Assembly: GCA_008690995.1 (NCBI GenBank)
Contig: VRMN01000004.1
Location: 1,488,001 to 1,552,000 of the forward strand
DNA from: Porphyridium purpureum
Taxonomy: Eukaryota > Rhodophyta > Bangiophyceae > Porphyridiales > Porphyridiaceae
Direction: 5' to 3'
DNA: 64,000 nt
This document shows, in pieces, positions 39,629 to 48,277 of this stretch (position 1 is the first letter of the stretch; every line of letters begins with the position of its first letter). Under the pieces are notes generated by a model. The model was not told where the DNA came from. It saw nothing but the letters and a program-made list of their open reading frames with translations, and did no database searches. Both the position numbers and the translations under genes were made by a program.

Positions 39629-39964
39629 ATGGAGAAGAAGAGCGCCGAGACGATCCAGACGCTGCTGGACGCAGAGAAGGAGGCGGCGCAGGTCGTGGAG
39701 AAGGCGAGGAAGGAGCGCGACGCGCGGCTCAAGCGCGCTGTCGCCGAGGCCGACGCGGAGATCTCGGCGTACCGCGCGCAGAAGGAAAAGGAGCACGTCG
39801 CCGAGAGGGAGAAGCACGAGGGAACGTCGGGTACAAGTAAGGAGAAGATTGCTGTGGACGCCGACCAGAAGGTCAAGGAGATGCAGGCAGAGGCCGCTAA
39901 GAACCGCGAACAGGTCGTTCAGATGCTCCGGGACCTCGTGCTCGCAGTCGACACGTCGGTGTGA
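39629..39964 (+). CDS. VMA10: V-type H+-ATPase subunit G
   Basis: A 111-residue, highly charged helical protein forming the peripheral stalk of V1 with subunit E. MEKKSAETIQTLLDAEKEAA is the typical N-terminal block (AEKxAA motif), followed by VVEKARKERDARLKRAVAEA and a long heptad pattern. Length matches the family (110-120 residues). The ATG at 39629 is chosen because homology begins there; the 65 codons upstream are a Lys/Arg/Gly low-complexity translation of purine-rich leader DNA. It is divergent from subunit H and converges on the 6-phosphogluconate dehydrogenase gene. Confidence 0.93.
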   Translation: MEKKSAETIQTLLDAEKEAAQVVEKARKERDARLKRAVAEADAEISAYRAQKEKEHVAEREKHEGTSGTSKEKIAVDADQKVKEMQAEAAKNREQVVQMLRDLVLAVDTSV

Positions 39965-40288
39965 TCGCATCGGCTCGCGTGTTGACTAGATGTACTCTTA
40001 AAGTAAACGAACACAGGACGGTGTCTATGCGCTTGTCGTTCGTCTTATCCGTGCCATGAATGGTCGGGGTGCTACTTTGCGCGAAGCATTCGGTATGCTG
40101 CTGCGATTCCACTTTGTTTACCAGCCTAGATACATGCACTACAATGCGATTGGACTCGCTCATCCATCCTCACGCAGCTTGATATCTCAGCGCTCTGTTT
40201 AGTGATCATCGTTCTTTCTAATTTTTCTCACACCCCGAGCTGTCATCATCTCGCCATTTTCTCCAGGGCAAAAACGAGCTCCGTCGTC
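39965..40288. other. Intergenic region between convergent V-ATPase G and 6PGDH genes
   Basis: 324 bp between two stop codons. Nothing coding or repeated is seen; it should contain two 3' ends. Confidence 0.5.
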
Positions 40289-41950
40289 TCACATGGTTTC
40301 TGTAACACCGTCCGAGCTCCACCGGGTGTGGTACACGCCATTTGTGTCTGTTCTTTGATAAGTGTGCGAACCGAAAAAGTCGCGCTGCGCCTGCACCATT
40401 TGACTGCTCGGCAGCGTCGCGCGACGGTACGTGTCGTAGTATGAAATCGAGCCGCTCATGGCCGGCACGGCAATGCCCGACTGCACGGCCAGACTGACCA
40501 CGTTGCGCCACGCCGCCTGCGCCGACTCAAGCTCCTTGGCAAAATCCGGGTCGACGAGCAGAGATGGAAGCTTGGAGTCCTTCACGTACGCGGCCTTGAT
40601 GCGGTCCAAAAATTTGGCGCGGATAATGCAGCCGCCCTTCCAGATGCGCGCAATCTCGCCCAGGTCAAGCTCCCAGCCATTCTCATTCGCCGCCGTGCGA
40701 ATCAAGTTCATGCCCTGCGCATACGAGCAGATCTTGCTCGCGTACAGAGCGGCTTGGACATCGCTCACAAGCTGCTCCTGTGAGACCGTGAGCTTCTCCT
40801 TGGCGTTCGCTGGCTCGGGACCCTTGAGCACCTTGGCCGCCTCAATGCGCTCGTCCTTGAGCGCCGAAAGGTAGCGAGCCTCAAGCGCAGCCATGATCGT
40901 TGGCGCGGGGACAGCGCGCCGCACTGCCTCCTCCATGGTCCACATGCCTGTTCCCTTGCTTCCAGACTTGTCCAAAATCTTGGACACGAGCGCACTCCCA
41001 TCGTTCAGCAGCGTATCCTTCTGGGCCATGATTTTGGCGGTGATTTCAACCAGGAACGAGTCGAGCATGCCCTTGTTCCAGTCTGCAAACGTCGAGGCAA
41101 GCTGGTCCGCGCTCAGCCCACCAATGGTGGAGAGTACGTCGTATGCCTCGCCAATCAGCTGCATGTCTCCGTACTCGATTCCGTTGTGCACCATCTTGAC
41201 ATAGTTTCCGGCGCCGCCGGGACCAATGTACGTCACGCATGGTCCGTCGTTGACTTGCGCGGCCACCTTGGTAACAATGGGCTCGATGAAGCTGTACGCC
41301 TCCTTGGGTCCTCCGGGCATCATGGATGGGCCGTACCGTGCGCCTTCTTCGCCGCCCGAAACCCCCATGCCAATGTACGCGATCTGCTTTTCCTCCATTT
41401 CCTTGCCACGACGCTCCGTGTTGGTGTACCACTCGTTGCCGCCATCGATGATCATGTCGCCGGGCTCCAACTTGTCCTTGAGCGTCGCAATGGTTGCATC
41501 TACAGGCGCACCGGCTTTCACGAGCATGATGATCTTGCGCGGCTTTTGCAGCGCGGCGATAAAGTCGTCAACGCTCTCGTATCCCTTGAGCTTGTCACTG
41601 AGCGATTCTCTCTCGGCGCGCGCGACCGTATCCTTGGTCTTCTCGTAGGAGCGGTTGTATACGGCAATATCAAATCCCTTTTCGGCAATGTTGAGTGCAA
41701 GGTTCTGGCCCATCACGGCCAGACCAACGAGCCCGACCTGTGCCGTCGGCTCCACAGCTGCCGATACAACCCATGCCTTCTTGGCGACCGAGCGACTGTG
41801 CGCGCTACCGCGCACCGTACGGCAGCGCGTCAGCCCCAGCGCCGGCGTGATGGCGCACGCAGTTCCGCATCCGTTCGTTCGCGCTCCCACGGCCGCGCCC
41901 ACGCGCGCACTTGCGCCCGAAGCCACTCCAATACTCCCGACAAAAGCCAT
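40289..41950 (-). CDS. 6-phosphogluconate dehydrogenase, decarboxylating, probably plastidial
   Basis: A 553-residue enzyme converting 6-phosphogluconate to ribulose 5-phosphate, CO2 and NADPH (EC 1.1.1.44) in the oxidative pentose phosphate pathway. Seen are the dinucleotide fold GLAVMGQNLALNIAEKG, YNRSYEK, IIDGGNEWY, the signature GMGVSGGEEGARYGPSMMPG, and the catalytic block GNYVKMVHNGIEYGDMQLI. About 70 residues precede the enzyme, starting MAFVGSIG and then Ala/Gly/Ser/Arg-rich without acidic residues: a Phe-containing transit peptide of red-algal type. The ATG at 41950 is preferred to one at 41992 because it places Phe at residue 3. It lies between V-ATPase subunits G and a. Confidence 0.95.
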   Translation of the reverse strand: MAFVGSIGVASGASARVGAAVGARTNGCGTACAITPALGLTRCRTVRGSAHSRSVAKKAWVVSAAVEPTAQVGLVGLAVMGQNLALNIAEKGFDIAVYNRSYEKTKDTVARAERESLSDKLKGYESVDDFIAALQKPRKIIMLVKAGAPVDATIATLKDKLEPGDMIIDGGNEWYTNTERRGKEMEEKQIAYIGMGVSGGEEGARYGPSMMPGGPKEAYSFIEPIVTKVAAQVNDGPCVTYIGPGGAGNYVKMVHNGIEYGDMQLIGEAYDVLSTIGGLSADQLASTFADWNKGMLDSFLVEITAKIMAQKDTLLNDGSALVSKILDKSGSKGTGMWTMEEAVRRAVPAPTIMAALEARYLSALKDERIEAAKVLKGPEPANAKEKLTVSQEQLVSDVQAALYASKICSYAQGMNLIRTAANENGWELDLGEIARIWKGGCIIRAKFLDRIKAAYVKDSKLPSLLVDPDFAKELESAQAAWRNVVSLAVQSGIAVPAMSGSISYYDTYRRATLPSSQMVQAQRDFFGSHTYQRTDTNGVYHTRWSSDGVTETM

Positions 41951-42594
41951 CCCGATACAGTCGAATCTTTCTTTTTTTTCTCTAAGCCCCACCGGAACGA
42001 ATCCCTTATGTTTGCTCAGCGGCGCCTTCCGGATTAACGCCTAGACACGAAGCCAACCTGCACTCACCACTCTGCTTCGGCGCGGACGCAGGCCCCCTCT
42101 TTAATACTCAGCACGCGATGGTCGGCGTCCCGTCCGGTTGCGTTTCTCGGACGGAGAAAGGCGCGACGCACTCGCCCGACGCTCACAGCTGACGTGATGG
42201 TGATGATGATGATGAGGAGAAGCTGAAGGAGAAGAGAACGAGGTGGCGGAAATGCGACGGGAAGAGAAGAAAGACATGAAACGACCATGAGCCGCGGGGG
42301 GGTCCACGACGGCGAGAATCCCGCCACTGTCGTGTGCTGAATGACGCGGGCGCTCCGATCTGTCGCGAAGCCGTTGCAACGGACTACGCGGTGGCGACGC
42401 GCAGATCCCGCGGTCGGCGCGCACGCCTCGACAATCCCGCCATTTTTCCGTCTGAACGCCAAAAATCCGCTGATGATCGAAAGCTTTGAAATTGGTGGAG
42501 TGGGGGGGTGTTCAGTAAACTGTACATACAAGTACAGTGACCCATTTTTTCGTCGTTTCTAAAGCGCGCGGCACTGTACCGCGTGCACGCCCGC
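41951..42594. other. Promoter region of 6PGDH and 3' flank of V-ATPase subunit a
   Basis: No gene is seen. It contains three GTACAGT elements at its right end (42519-42579) and a GAT/CAT-repeat stretch (42195-42220). Confidence 0.45.
42519..42579. promoter_or_regulatory. Cluster of three GTACAGT elements
   Basis: Copies at 42519-42525 (minus), 42532-42538 (plus) and 42573-42579 (minus, GGTACAGTG). The first two form an inverted pair (ACTGTACATACAAGTACAGT, 42519-42538). They lie 569-629 bp before the 6PGDH start and close to the 3' end of the V-ATPase a gene. Confidence 0.4.
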
Positions 42595-45564
42595 TTATTC
42601 GTCCGCGGGCGAGGCGGCGCGCCGGAATTCAAACGGCGCGAATTTGTGCCCGCTGCCATGCAGGTTGTAGAACTTGTTCTGGAACTCGACCCAATGCAGA
42701 CGCAGCGCGTGCAGAAAGGCAGACAGGCTTTCCATGAGCATGAGCACGCCAATCGTCGCGGCCAGCCACAGGCACGCGCCGATCGCCATGCCGACCACGC
42801 TGCCGGCCTCGTACGGCAGCATCACAAGCTTCTCCAGGAACACGTCGCTCAGCTGCGCGTGCGCGAGCGACAGCGCCCACAGGCGCAGGTAGCTCGCCGT
42901 GTTGCTCACGGCGCCCAGCACAAACTCGATCGTGTGGATCATCTGGTGCACCATGATTTCCTGAAAGTCAAACGGCGCCTTGTCGCCCGAGTCATCATCC
43001 CCGCCACTGGCGCCCGCAGCGGCCTCATCGTCCAGCACAAACTCGTTCGCACTGCGCTCCTCCAACGCTGAGTAGCCGCGCCGCGTTCGGGAGCGCGCGC
43101 GCAGAATAAACGGCTTGGGGAAAAGCATCCACGGCACCGAAATCAGCGCCGCCAGCATCAGCACATTTTGCAGAACAGCTTGCATAGGGAAAAGCGATAG
43201 TTCACGCGGCACGGAGCCCGGCGACATGATCATACCGATCAAAATGGATTTCAAGTCTGGCGGGCCACACGCAAGCAAGCCATCAGGATCGCATGTTACG
43301 GCCGTCCAGTCGACATTCCACTTGAAGAAAATAAGCACCACGAGATACCCGAAAATCGAAAGCAGGAAAATGGCCTGCGGGACAAACTCGCAGAAGAAAT
43401 CTAGCGGCCGCGCAAAGTATCGAGCATTTTCTGCGCTCAAAACGAGGCCCATGAACATCTGACACACGCCAAGCACGATGGAGAGCTTCATCTTGTACGA
43501 GTTGAAGTAAACCAGACCGGTCTGCGATGACTTCCAGATCGGATCAAAGCCAAACGGATATGGAACGAGCGGAGGCAGCGCCAGCGCGGGGTCCTTGCAA
43601 TTGTCGACGCCGCACGCCATTTTTGATTCCATCGAGTAGAACCATCGCGTACCAAACAGGTCCAAGGGAACTGCAAAGAATTCGTTGTAAATGAATCCCG
43701 TATAAATACTGAACACGCCCATCAGAAAAATAATGTATCTACCTTGGAACGTCATTTGCACCATTTCACCAAGCGCTTTGCGCGCGAGCCGGCGCTCGGC
43801 AAGAATGAGGTACAGAGCGTACATCGCCATCAGGATACCGTGGCCAATGTCGCCAAACATCACTGCGAACAAGAAGGGAAACGTGACCACCAAGAACGGC
43901 GCAGGGTTCACTTCGCCATATTCCGCTATGCCATAGGACTCCACAATCGAATGGAACACTTCGGTGAACTTGTTTAGTCGAAAATAGGTCGGGGCACTGC
44001 CTTCCCGGAAGGTCTGCTGCTCCATCAAAGACGCGACTTGTGAGTTCGAGCGTCGCCGGCCTTCTTCCAATGCTTGCTCAATCTCCGGTATCGAAGCTTC
44101 GGGACACCAGCCTTCCGCAAGAAAGAGGCGCACCGAGGTATCAAAGTTGAGCAGATTGAGGCAGTGGAACACGGCTTTCTCACGCAAAATGGTGGCTTCC
44201 CACTTGGCCAAATCGCGAGCGATTTGACCCAAAATTTCATTGCGCTGTCTGGCAGAGCTTTCAAGTACCGCTTCCACGTCGCGCATGCGCTCCTCCAGCC
44301 GCGCAAGCGCGACCTCCTGCGCTGACGAATCCACCGGGATCGTGTACAGCGTCGCACGATATGCCTGACTCGTCTTGATGATTTTGTTCTTTAGCTCGTC
44401 TCCCGAGTAGAAGACGACCACAGGTCGCTTGCTCATGGTCTCGCTGGTCTCCGGGTCGAAGACTGTATGTGCGTTTCGAGACACGCGAACAATAGCATTG
44501 CCACGGGAGATGCGAAAGATCATGCGCTCGTACGCTGTGAGCGAAGAAGATTCAATCATTCCGCAGAAATAGCTGAGCGACGGGCTTTCCGAGCTGCCGG
44601 TGCGAAACTTTGGTCGCCGGTTGTCGCCACTTGCCGTGTCTGCTCCGTTGGCTCCGAAATGCTTGGCTGGCCCAACGCTGAGGGCAGATGGCTCCTCAAC
44701 TTCCACATCGTCAAGCAAGGAGCTGCGGTGCATGATTGGATCCAGCAGCTCGCCTATCTTGGCCTGGATGGTGCCTTTATTGTCGCTACGCACCTGCTCG
44801 CGACGCTTGCGCTGCAACGAAAGCCGCGACTCGTCGAGAAAGAGCTCAGCAACAAAATCCATCACCAAACGCATTTCCACGTACTGGTGGAACTGCATCT
44901 TCAGGAGCTGATCGTGGCGGTTCATATCCTGCATTCCCTTCTCCAGGCTTTCGAGCTGGTGGTTCAGATCGTCCATTCCTATGGCCGACTCGGAAGACGT
45001 GTGCTTCAGTGCTGCGCCTCTGACATCCGATGAAAGCCCTTCATCCTCGTCTTCGTCGAAATTGTCGTACGCGCTCTTGTCCAGCGCACTGCGATCATGC
45101 TCCAGCACTTGTGCCTTGAGGTAGTTGAGCTTGCGCATCATTTCGTCGCAGCGGCGCACGTCGGCTGCGAAGGAGCGCTGGAACGCGCTTGTTTCTGGGT
45201 TCAAATCCTGGAACTCAAACAAGCGCGTGTCGCCAAGCTCTTCAACTGTGGTCCGCGCCGCGGCGCGGTCAAAGTACAATCGGACGTGTACCATACGCTC
45301 AGATCGAAACAGCGCAAAGCTGCGGCCAGGCATCAACGCACTTGAAAAGCCGGTCGCGCGCGCATGTGCGCGCTTCTGCGCACCCGTCGCATTTCCCGCA
45401 GCCCTCATCCCACCTGCACCACCACCACGCGGCGTGTGCGCGCCAGGCGACGTGACGCCGACCGCGTCCCTCTCTCCAAGCATACCTCCGCCTCCCAAGC
45501 TCGCCTCGCGGCTCCGAAGCTGATCTAGCCCCATCTGACTCGTACTGGCCGACCCTCGCCGCAT
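42595..45564 (-). CDS. VPH1: V-type H+-ATPase subunit a (V0 sector)
   Basis: A 989-residue membrane protein that forms the proton half-channels of V0. The cytosolic N-terminal half begins its homology near residue 80 (SFALFRSERMVHVRLYFDR); about 75 Gly/Ala/Arg-rich residues precede it and may be an extension or a mistaken start. The C-terminal half contains about eight membrane helices, including GDIGHGILMAMYALYL and FLMGVFSIYTGFIYNEFF. The essential Arg (yeast Arg735) is in ASYLRLWALSLAHAQLS. The total is longer than the usual 820-850 residues, with Asp/Ser-rich loops as well. It is the third V-ATPase subunit gene within 8 kb, and divergent from the phosphatase gene. Confidence 0.95.
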   Translation of the reverse strand: MRRGSASTSQMGLDQLRSREASLGGGGMLGERDAVGVTSPGAHTPRGGGAGGMRAAGNATGAQKRAHARATGFSSALMPGRSFALFRSERMVHVRLYFDRAAARTTVEELGDTRLFEFQDLNPETSAFQRSFAADVRRCDEMMRKLNYLKAQVLEHDRSALDKSAYDNFDEDEDEGLSSDVRGAALKHTSSESAIGMDDLNHQLESLEKGMQDMNRHDQLLKMQFHQYVEMRLVMDFVAELFLDESRLSLQRKRREQVRSDNKGTIQAKIGELLDPIMHRSSLLDDVEVEEPSALSVGPAKHFGANGADTASGDNRRPKFRTGSSESPSLSYFCGMIESSSLTAYERMIFRISRGNAIVRVSRNAHTVFDPETSETMSKRPVVVFYSGDELKNKIIKTSQAYRATLYTIPVDSSAQEVALARLEERMRDVEAVLESSARQRNEILGQIARDLAKWEATILREKAVFHCLNLLNFDTSVRLFLAEGWCPEASIPEIEQALEEGRRRSNSQVASLMEQQTFREGSAPTYFRLNKFTEVFHSIVESYGIAEYGEVNPAPFLVVTFPFLFAVMFGDIGHGILMAMYALYLILAERRLARKALGEMVQMTFQGRYIIFLMGVFSIYTGFIYNEFFAVPLDLFGTRWFYSMESKMACGVDNCKDPALALPPLVPYPFGFDPIWKSSQTGLVYFNSYKMKLSIVLGVCQMFMGLVLSAENARYFARPLDFFCEFVPQAIFLLSIFGYLVVLIFFKWNVDWTAVTCDPDGLLACGPPDLKSILIGMIMSPGSVPRELSLFPMQAVLQNVLMLAALISVPWMLFPKPFILRARSRTRRGYSALEERSANEFVLDDEAAAGASGGDDDSGDKAPFDFQEIMVHQMIHTIEFVLGAVSNTASYLRLWALSLAHAQLSDVFLEKLVMLPYEAGSVVGMAIGACLWLAATIGVLMLMESLSAFLHALRLHWVEFQNKFYNLHGSGHKFAPFEFRRAASPADE

Positions 45565-45592
45565 GCTTTCACGCCTCCACCATTCGCACCTA

Positions 45593-45648
45593 CCTCCTCC
45601 TCTCTCTCCCCCTCTCTCTCTCGGTCTCTCTCTCTCTTTCTCTTCTTG
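45593..45648. repeat. CT-rich low-complexity tract
   Basis: About 55 bp of CT/CCT repeats directly upstream of the V-ATPase a start; on the coding strand it is a GA tract in the 5' leader. Confidence 0.85.
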
Positions 45649-45701
45649 CCACTTGCGCGTTCACTTTGCACCACGCGTTCTTCCCGCTCCATCCAACTGC
45701 G

Positions 45702-45827
45702 GTACAGTCGAAATTCGCATAGTAAACCAGGACGCTTTTGATATGCATTTCACGGTTAGGGTTTTGTGTGGCGCGCGTGTCCTTTGTCGAGCAGTACAAA
45801 GAGTACAGTGAGGAGAGGGTGTACAGT
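45702..45827 (+). promoter_or_regulatory. Three GTACAGT elements upstream of the active-type phosphatase
   Basis: Exact plus-strand copies start at 45702, 45803 and 45821 (the last reads GTACAGTGTG), with a degenerate GTACAAA at 45794. The nearest lies 82 bp before the ATG at 45903, in the gene's orientation. Confidence 0.55.
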
Positions 45828-45902
45828 GTGGGTCAGAGGTGGTGGTTGGTTGGGGAATGAAGTAGAGGCGAGGTGAAAGACGGGCAGGAGGAAGAAATCG
45901 GC

Positions 45903-46364
45903 ATGATGGAGGAGCGCAAGTCGGTGTTGTTTGTGTGCCTGGGTAACATCAATCGGTCTGCGGTGGCCGAGGCGATTCTGAGGCAGAGGTATGCGTCGCC
46001 GCAGGTGAAGATCAAGAGCGCGGGAACGGGCGGCCATTTTGAAGGGTGTGGCGCGGATCCGGATATGAAGGCCGCCGCGCAGCTGAAAGGGTTGGATATG
46101 TCCGCGCATGTGGCCAAGCAGGTCACAAGGCAGGACCTGATCGAGTACGATATCGTTTGCGCCATGGATTCGGAAAATTTGCGCGGCGTGAAACGCTTGT
46201 GTCCGAACATGGCGCACAAAATGGTGCTCTTGCTTCCGCACTACGCGCCGGAACTCGCGCTCCAGGACACGCCGGATCCATACTACACTGGTGGCCACGC
46301 GGCTGTCATTGATATCATCGATGCGGCCGTGAAAAATCTGGCCGACAAGGAGAACCTGCGGTGA
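45903..46364 (+). CDS. Low-molecular-weight protein tyrosine phosphatase, catalytic residues present
   Basis: A 153-residue protein, the normal length of the family. The phosphate-binding loop reads VCLGNINRS (C-x5-R-S), with the nucleophile Cys and the binding Arg. The general acid lies in the C-terminal DPYY motif (DTPDPYYTGG). These enzymes (EC 3.1.3.48/3.1.3.2) dephosphorylate phosphotyrosine proteins through a phosphocysteine intermediate, usually in the cytosol. No targeting sequence is seen. Two adjacent ATGs (45903, 45906) are possible; the frame upstream has only a GTG. A paralogue follows 162 bp downstream on the same strand, so this is a tandem duplication. Confidence 0.93.
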   Translation: MMEERKSVLFVCLGNINRSAVAEAILRQRYASPQVKIKSAGTGGHFEGCGADPDMKAAAQLKGLDMSAHVAKQVTRQDLIEYDIVCAMDSENLRGVKRLCPNMAHKMVLLLPHYAPELALQDTPDPYYTGGHAAVIDIIDAAVKNLADKENLR

Positions 46365-46526
46365 CAAGGGGACTCGCACAGAAAACGGCGCTTCAAACGG
46401 TTGATGCCACGATTCGCCGATAAACCGACAAGGTTTGGCGTCGCAACACACACACATTAGAGGGTGGGCGCGGAGGGTGATTGCTGGCACGTGCGCGGGC
46501 GCGGGCGCGAGCGCGAGAGCGGCATC

Positions 46527-47021
46527 ATGGGGCGTCGACCGCCGCGATACTGGAAGTCCGTGCTGTTTGTGGGCTTTATTAATTCGCATCGGTCGGCGGC
46601 GGCCGAGTGGATTCTGCGGACAAGGTATGCATCGCCTTTTGTGACGATTAGGAGTGCCGGCACGCATGGGTTTCACTGGTCGCATGGCGCCGACTCAGTC
46701 ATGATAAAGGCGTGCCTGTTTCGAAACATCGATCTGACGTATCATGTGGCAAAAAAGGTGTACGCCGAAGATATCATGGAGTATGACATCATCTGTGCGA
46801 TGGACTCGGAGAATTTGCGCGACGTGAAGGAAATGTGCCAGAACGAGAATGTTCCGCAAGAAAAGATAGACTCAATCTCGCTTTTACTTCCCAAGTATGC
46901 GCCGCAGCTCAATCTCACGGACGTGCCGAATCCAGCTCCTACCAAGACGTATGCCCGCGTGATCGAAATGATCGACGCTGCTGTGCGAAATCTCGCCGAG
47001 GTCGAGAATCTGCGGGATTAA
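46527..47021 (+). CDS. Low-molecular-weight phosphatase paralogue lacking catalytic Cys and Asp (pseudophosphatase)
   Basis: A 164-residue protein that aligns end to end with its upstream neighbour: KSVLFV, HRSAAAEWILRTRYASP, KSAG/RSAG, IVCAMDSENLR / IICAMDSENLR, LLPKYAPQL, and a shared ending NLAEVENLR. The P-loop, however, reads VGFINSHRS, with Gly where the nucleophile Cys must be, and the DPYY acid motif is replaced by NPAPTK. Phosphatase activity by the usual mechanism is therefore not possible. The frame is otherwise intact and well conserved, which argues for a retained function such as binding phosphoproteins or its active partner. The ATG at 46527 is chosen because the frame upstream is Gly/Arg-rich filler. 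Confidence 0.85.
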   Translation: MGRRPPRYWKSVLFVGFINSHRSAAAEWILRTRYASPFVTIRSAGTHGFHWSHGADSVMIKACLFRNIDLTYHVAKKVYAEDIMEYDIICAMDSENLRDVKEMCQNENVPQEKIDSISLLLPKYAPQLNLTDVPNPAPTKTYARVIEMIDAAVRNLAEVENLRD

Positions 47022-47428
47022 GGGCGGTGTGTGGGCGATCTTCAGCTTTTCAGTGCAATGGCGCCGCTGCGACGCGTCATCCCGGTGTCGTCAGTCGGAC
47101 ATGATTCAGGCCGCGGCGCCAATGTCAAACCGAGACCGTCGAGCTTTCTGCAAATTAAAGGAAAATTTCTCGGTACAGAAAATTTCGAAGTTTCCAGCGC
47201 GGGCGTCGGTCGACAAGGGTCGCACGGAGCGCCGCAGTGTCCACACTTTCACAGACGCAGAAACAGCGCCCCGCGAATTGACGAGCACGTCGACGGCGCC
47301 ACAAACAGCGTGTGTTGTGAGCAGCGCGCAGCGATATTGTTTTTGTCGCTTGCGTGTTTGACTAGGACGCGAAACGCAGAGCGAGCCGGGTCGTCGTGGC
47401 GTGAGCTCTTGCCAAGGCCTTCCCTGCC
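47022..47428. other. Intergenic region upstream of the first duplicated-family gene
   Basis: About 400 bp without a supported gene. It contains a degenerate GTACAGA at 47173-47179, 250 bp before the next ATG. Confidence 0.45.
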
Positions 47429-48052
47429 ATGGCTTTCGCTGTTTCTCCCCCGTTCCGGCTCTCGCTCGGGTTGGCAGCGCGTGGAGCGGATCGGGACGGC
47501 GCTGATACCATGCGCTCTTGTCCGCAGACGAGAGAGCGTGGTGTCGTGAGGCACGGGACGAGCAGTAGGGGAACCGCGTTCTTGGGCAGACCATTGCAGC
47601 ATGCGACCTTGGCGCAGCTGCCGCGCGGTGGTGTGAAAGCGGTAACAGCCAAGGGGTCTGCGCAGCTGGTGATGCAGAGGCAGCGGCCACGGAACAAGAC
47701 GAACAGGATGCCGGACAAGGGCTGGGACGAGTTTAACTGGGAGCGACCAGACTTTGGTTTTGGCGACCAGGAGGATGTAAAGCGCAAACTGCCGAGTATT
47801 CCTCGCAGCAAGATGCGGGAGTGGTGCAAGCGGCACGGCCTCAGCTTCCGCACACACGTCACGATGCGCCCGCAGCGCCACTTCCCGAAGCCGTGGTTCT
47901 GTACCACATACGTTCGGTCCAAGATACAGTCGTGGAAAACGATTGGTGACCATACGTCCAAGCTCGGCTCTGTCGACGAGTCGATCAATAAGATGTATCG
48001 CCATCTCCTCAAAGACAAGCGCTTTAAGCGATGGGACGACCCGCTCTTCTAG
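47429..48052 (+). CDS. Unrecognised family, copy A (IPRxKM-WCK-HGL domain), possibly plastid-targeted
   Basis: A 207-residue protein of no family I recognise. The N-terminal half starts MAFAVSPPF and is Arg/Ser/Gly-rich, like a red-algal transit peptide. The last 90 residues form a compact domain with IPRSKMREWCKRHGLSFRT, TMRPQR, KPWFCTTY, KLGSVDESINKMY and a WDDPLF end. The same domain recurs in the next gene, so it is a real and conserved unit. It is rich in Lys, Arg, Trp and aromatic residues with two Cys, which would suit RNA or protein binding in an organelle, but no function can be assigned. Both genes lie on the same strand, 225 bp apart. Confidence 0.75.
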   Translation: MAFAVSPPFRLSLGLAARGADRDGADTMRSCPQTRERGVVRHGTSSRGTAFLGRPLQHATLAQLPRGGVKAVTAKGSAQLVMQRQRPRNKTNRMPDKGWDEFNWERPDFGFGDQEDVKRKLPSIPRSKMREWCKRHGLSFRTHVTMRPQRHFPKPWFCTTYVRSKIQSWKTIGDHTSKLGSVDESINKMYRHLLKDKRFKRWDDPLF

Positions 48053-48277
48053 TCCGCCTGAGTAAAAATTAACCTCCGATCAGCTTCACGAAAGGTAACG
48101 TGACTGTGCCGGCTAAGAGTGCGAGCTTGGATAGCGTTGCGCCTTGATCGTCTCTTTGGTCCCTCCCTCCCCCTTGCGGGCTGCTGCGTGCACACCGGGC
48201 TGTCCACTCCTCGCCTTCGTGTTTGGTCGTCCAGGAACGCGTCGCGAGGCGCAGGAAGTCGTTTGTCTTTTGTCGCC

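Larger units (their letters stand above)
45565..45902. other. Shared promoter region of V-ATPase a and phosphatase genes
   Basis: A 338-bp divergent region with a long CT tract next to the V-ATPase a start, a telo-box TTAGGGTTT (45756-45764) and three GTACAGT copies nearer the phosphatase start. Confidence 0.5.

Noticed and set aside
42519-42538. Inverted GTACAGT pair as possible terminal repeats of a small transposon
   Set aside because: Only six bases separate the copies, no target-site duplication is seen, and the same word occurs in many promoters in direct orientation.
15045-45764. TTAGGGTTT words as interstitial telomere repeats
   Set aside because: Each is a single unit, never tandem, so a promoter element is the better reading.
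45756-46685. 309-codon minus-strand ORF over both phosphatase genes
   Set aside because: Antisense shadow of two homologous genes.
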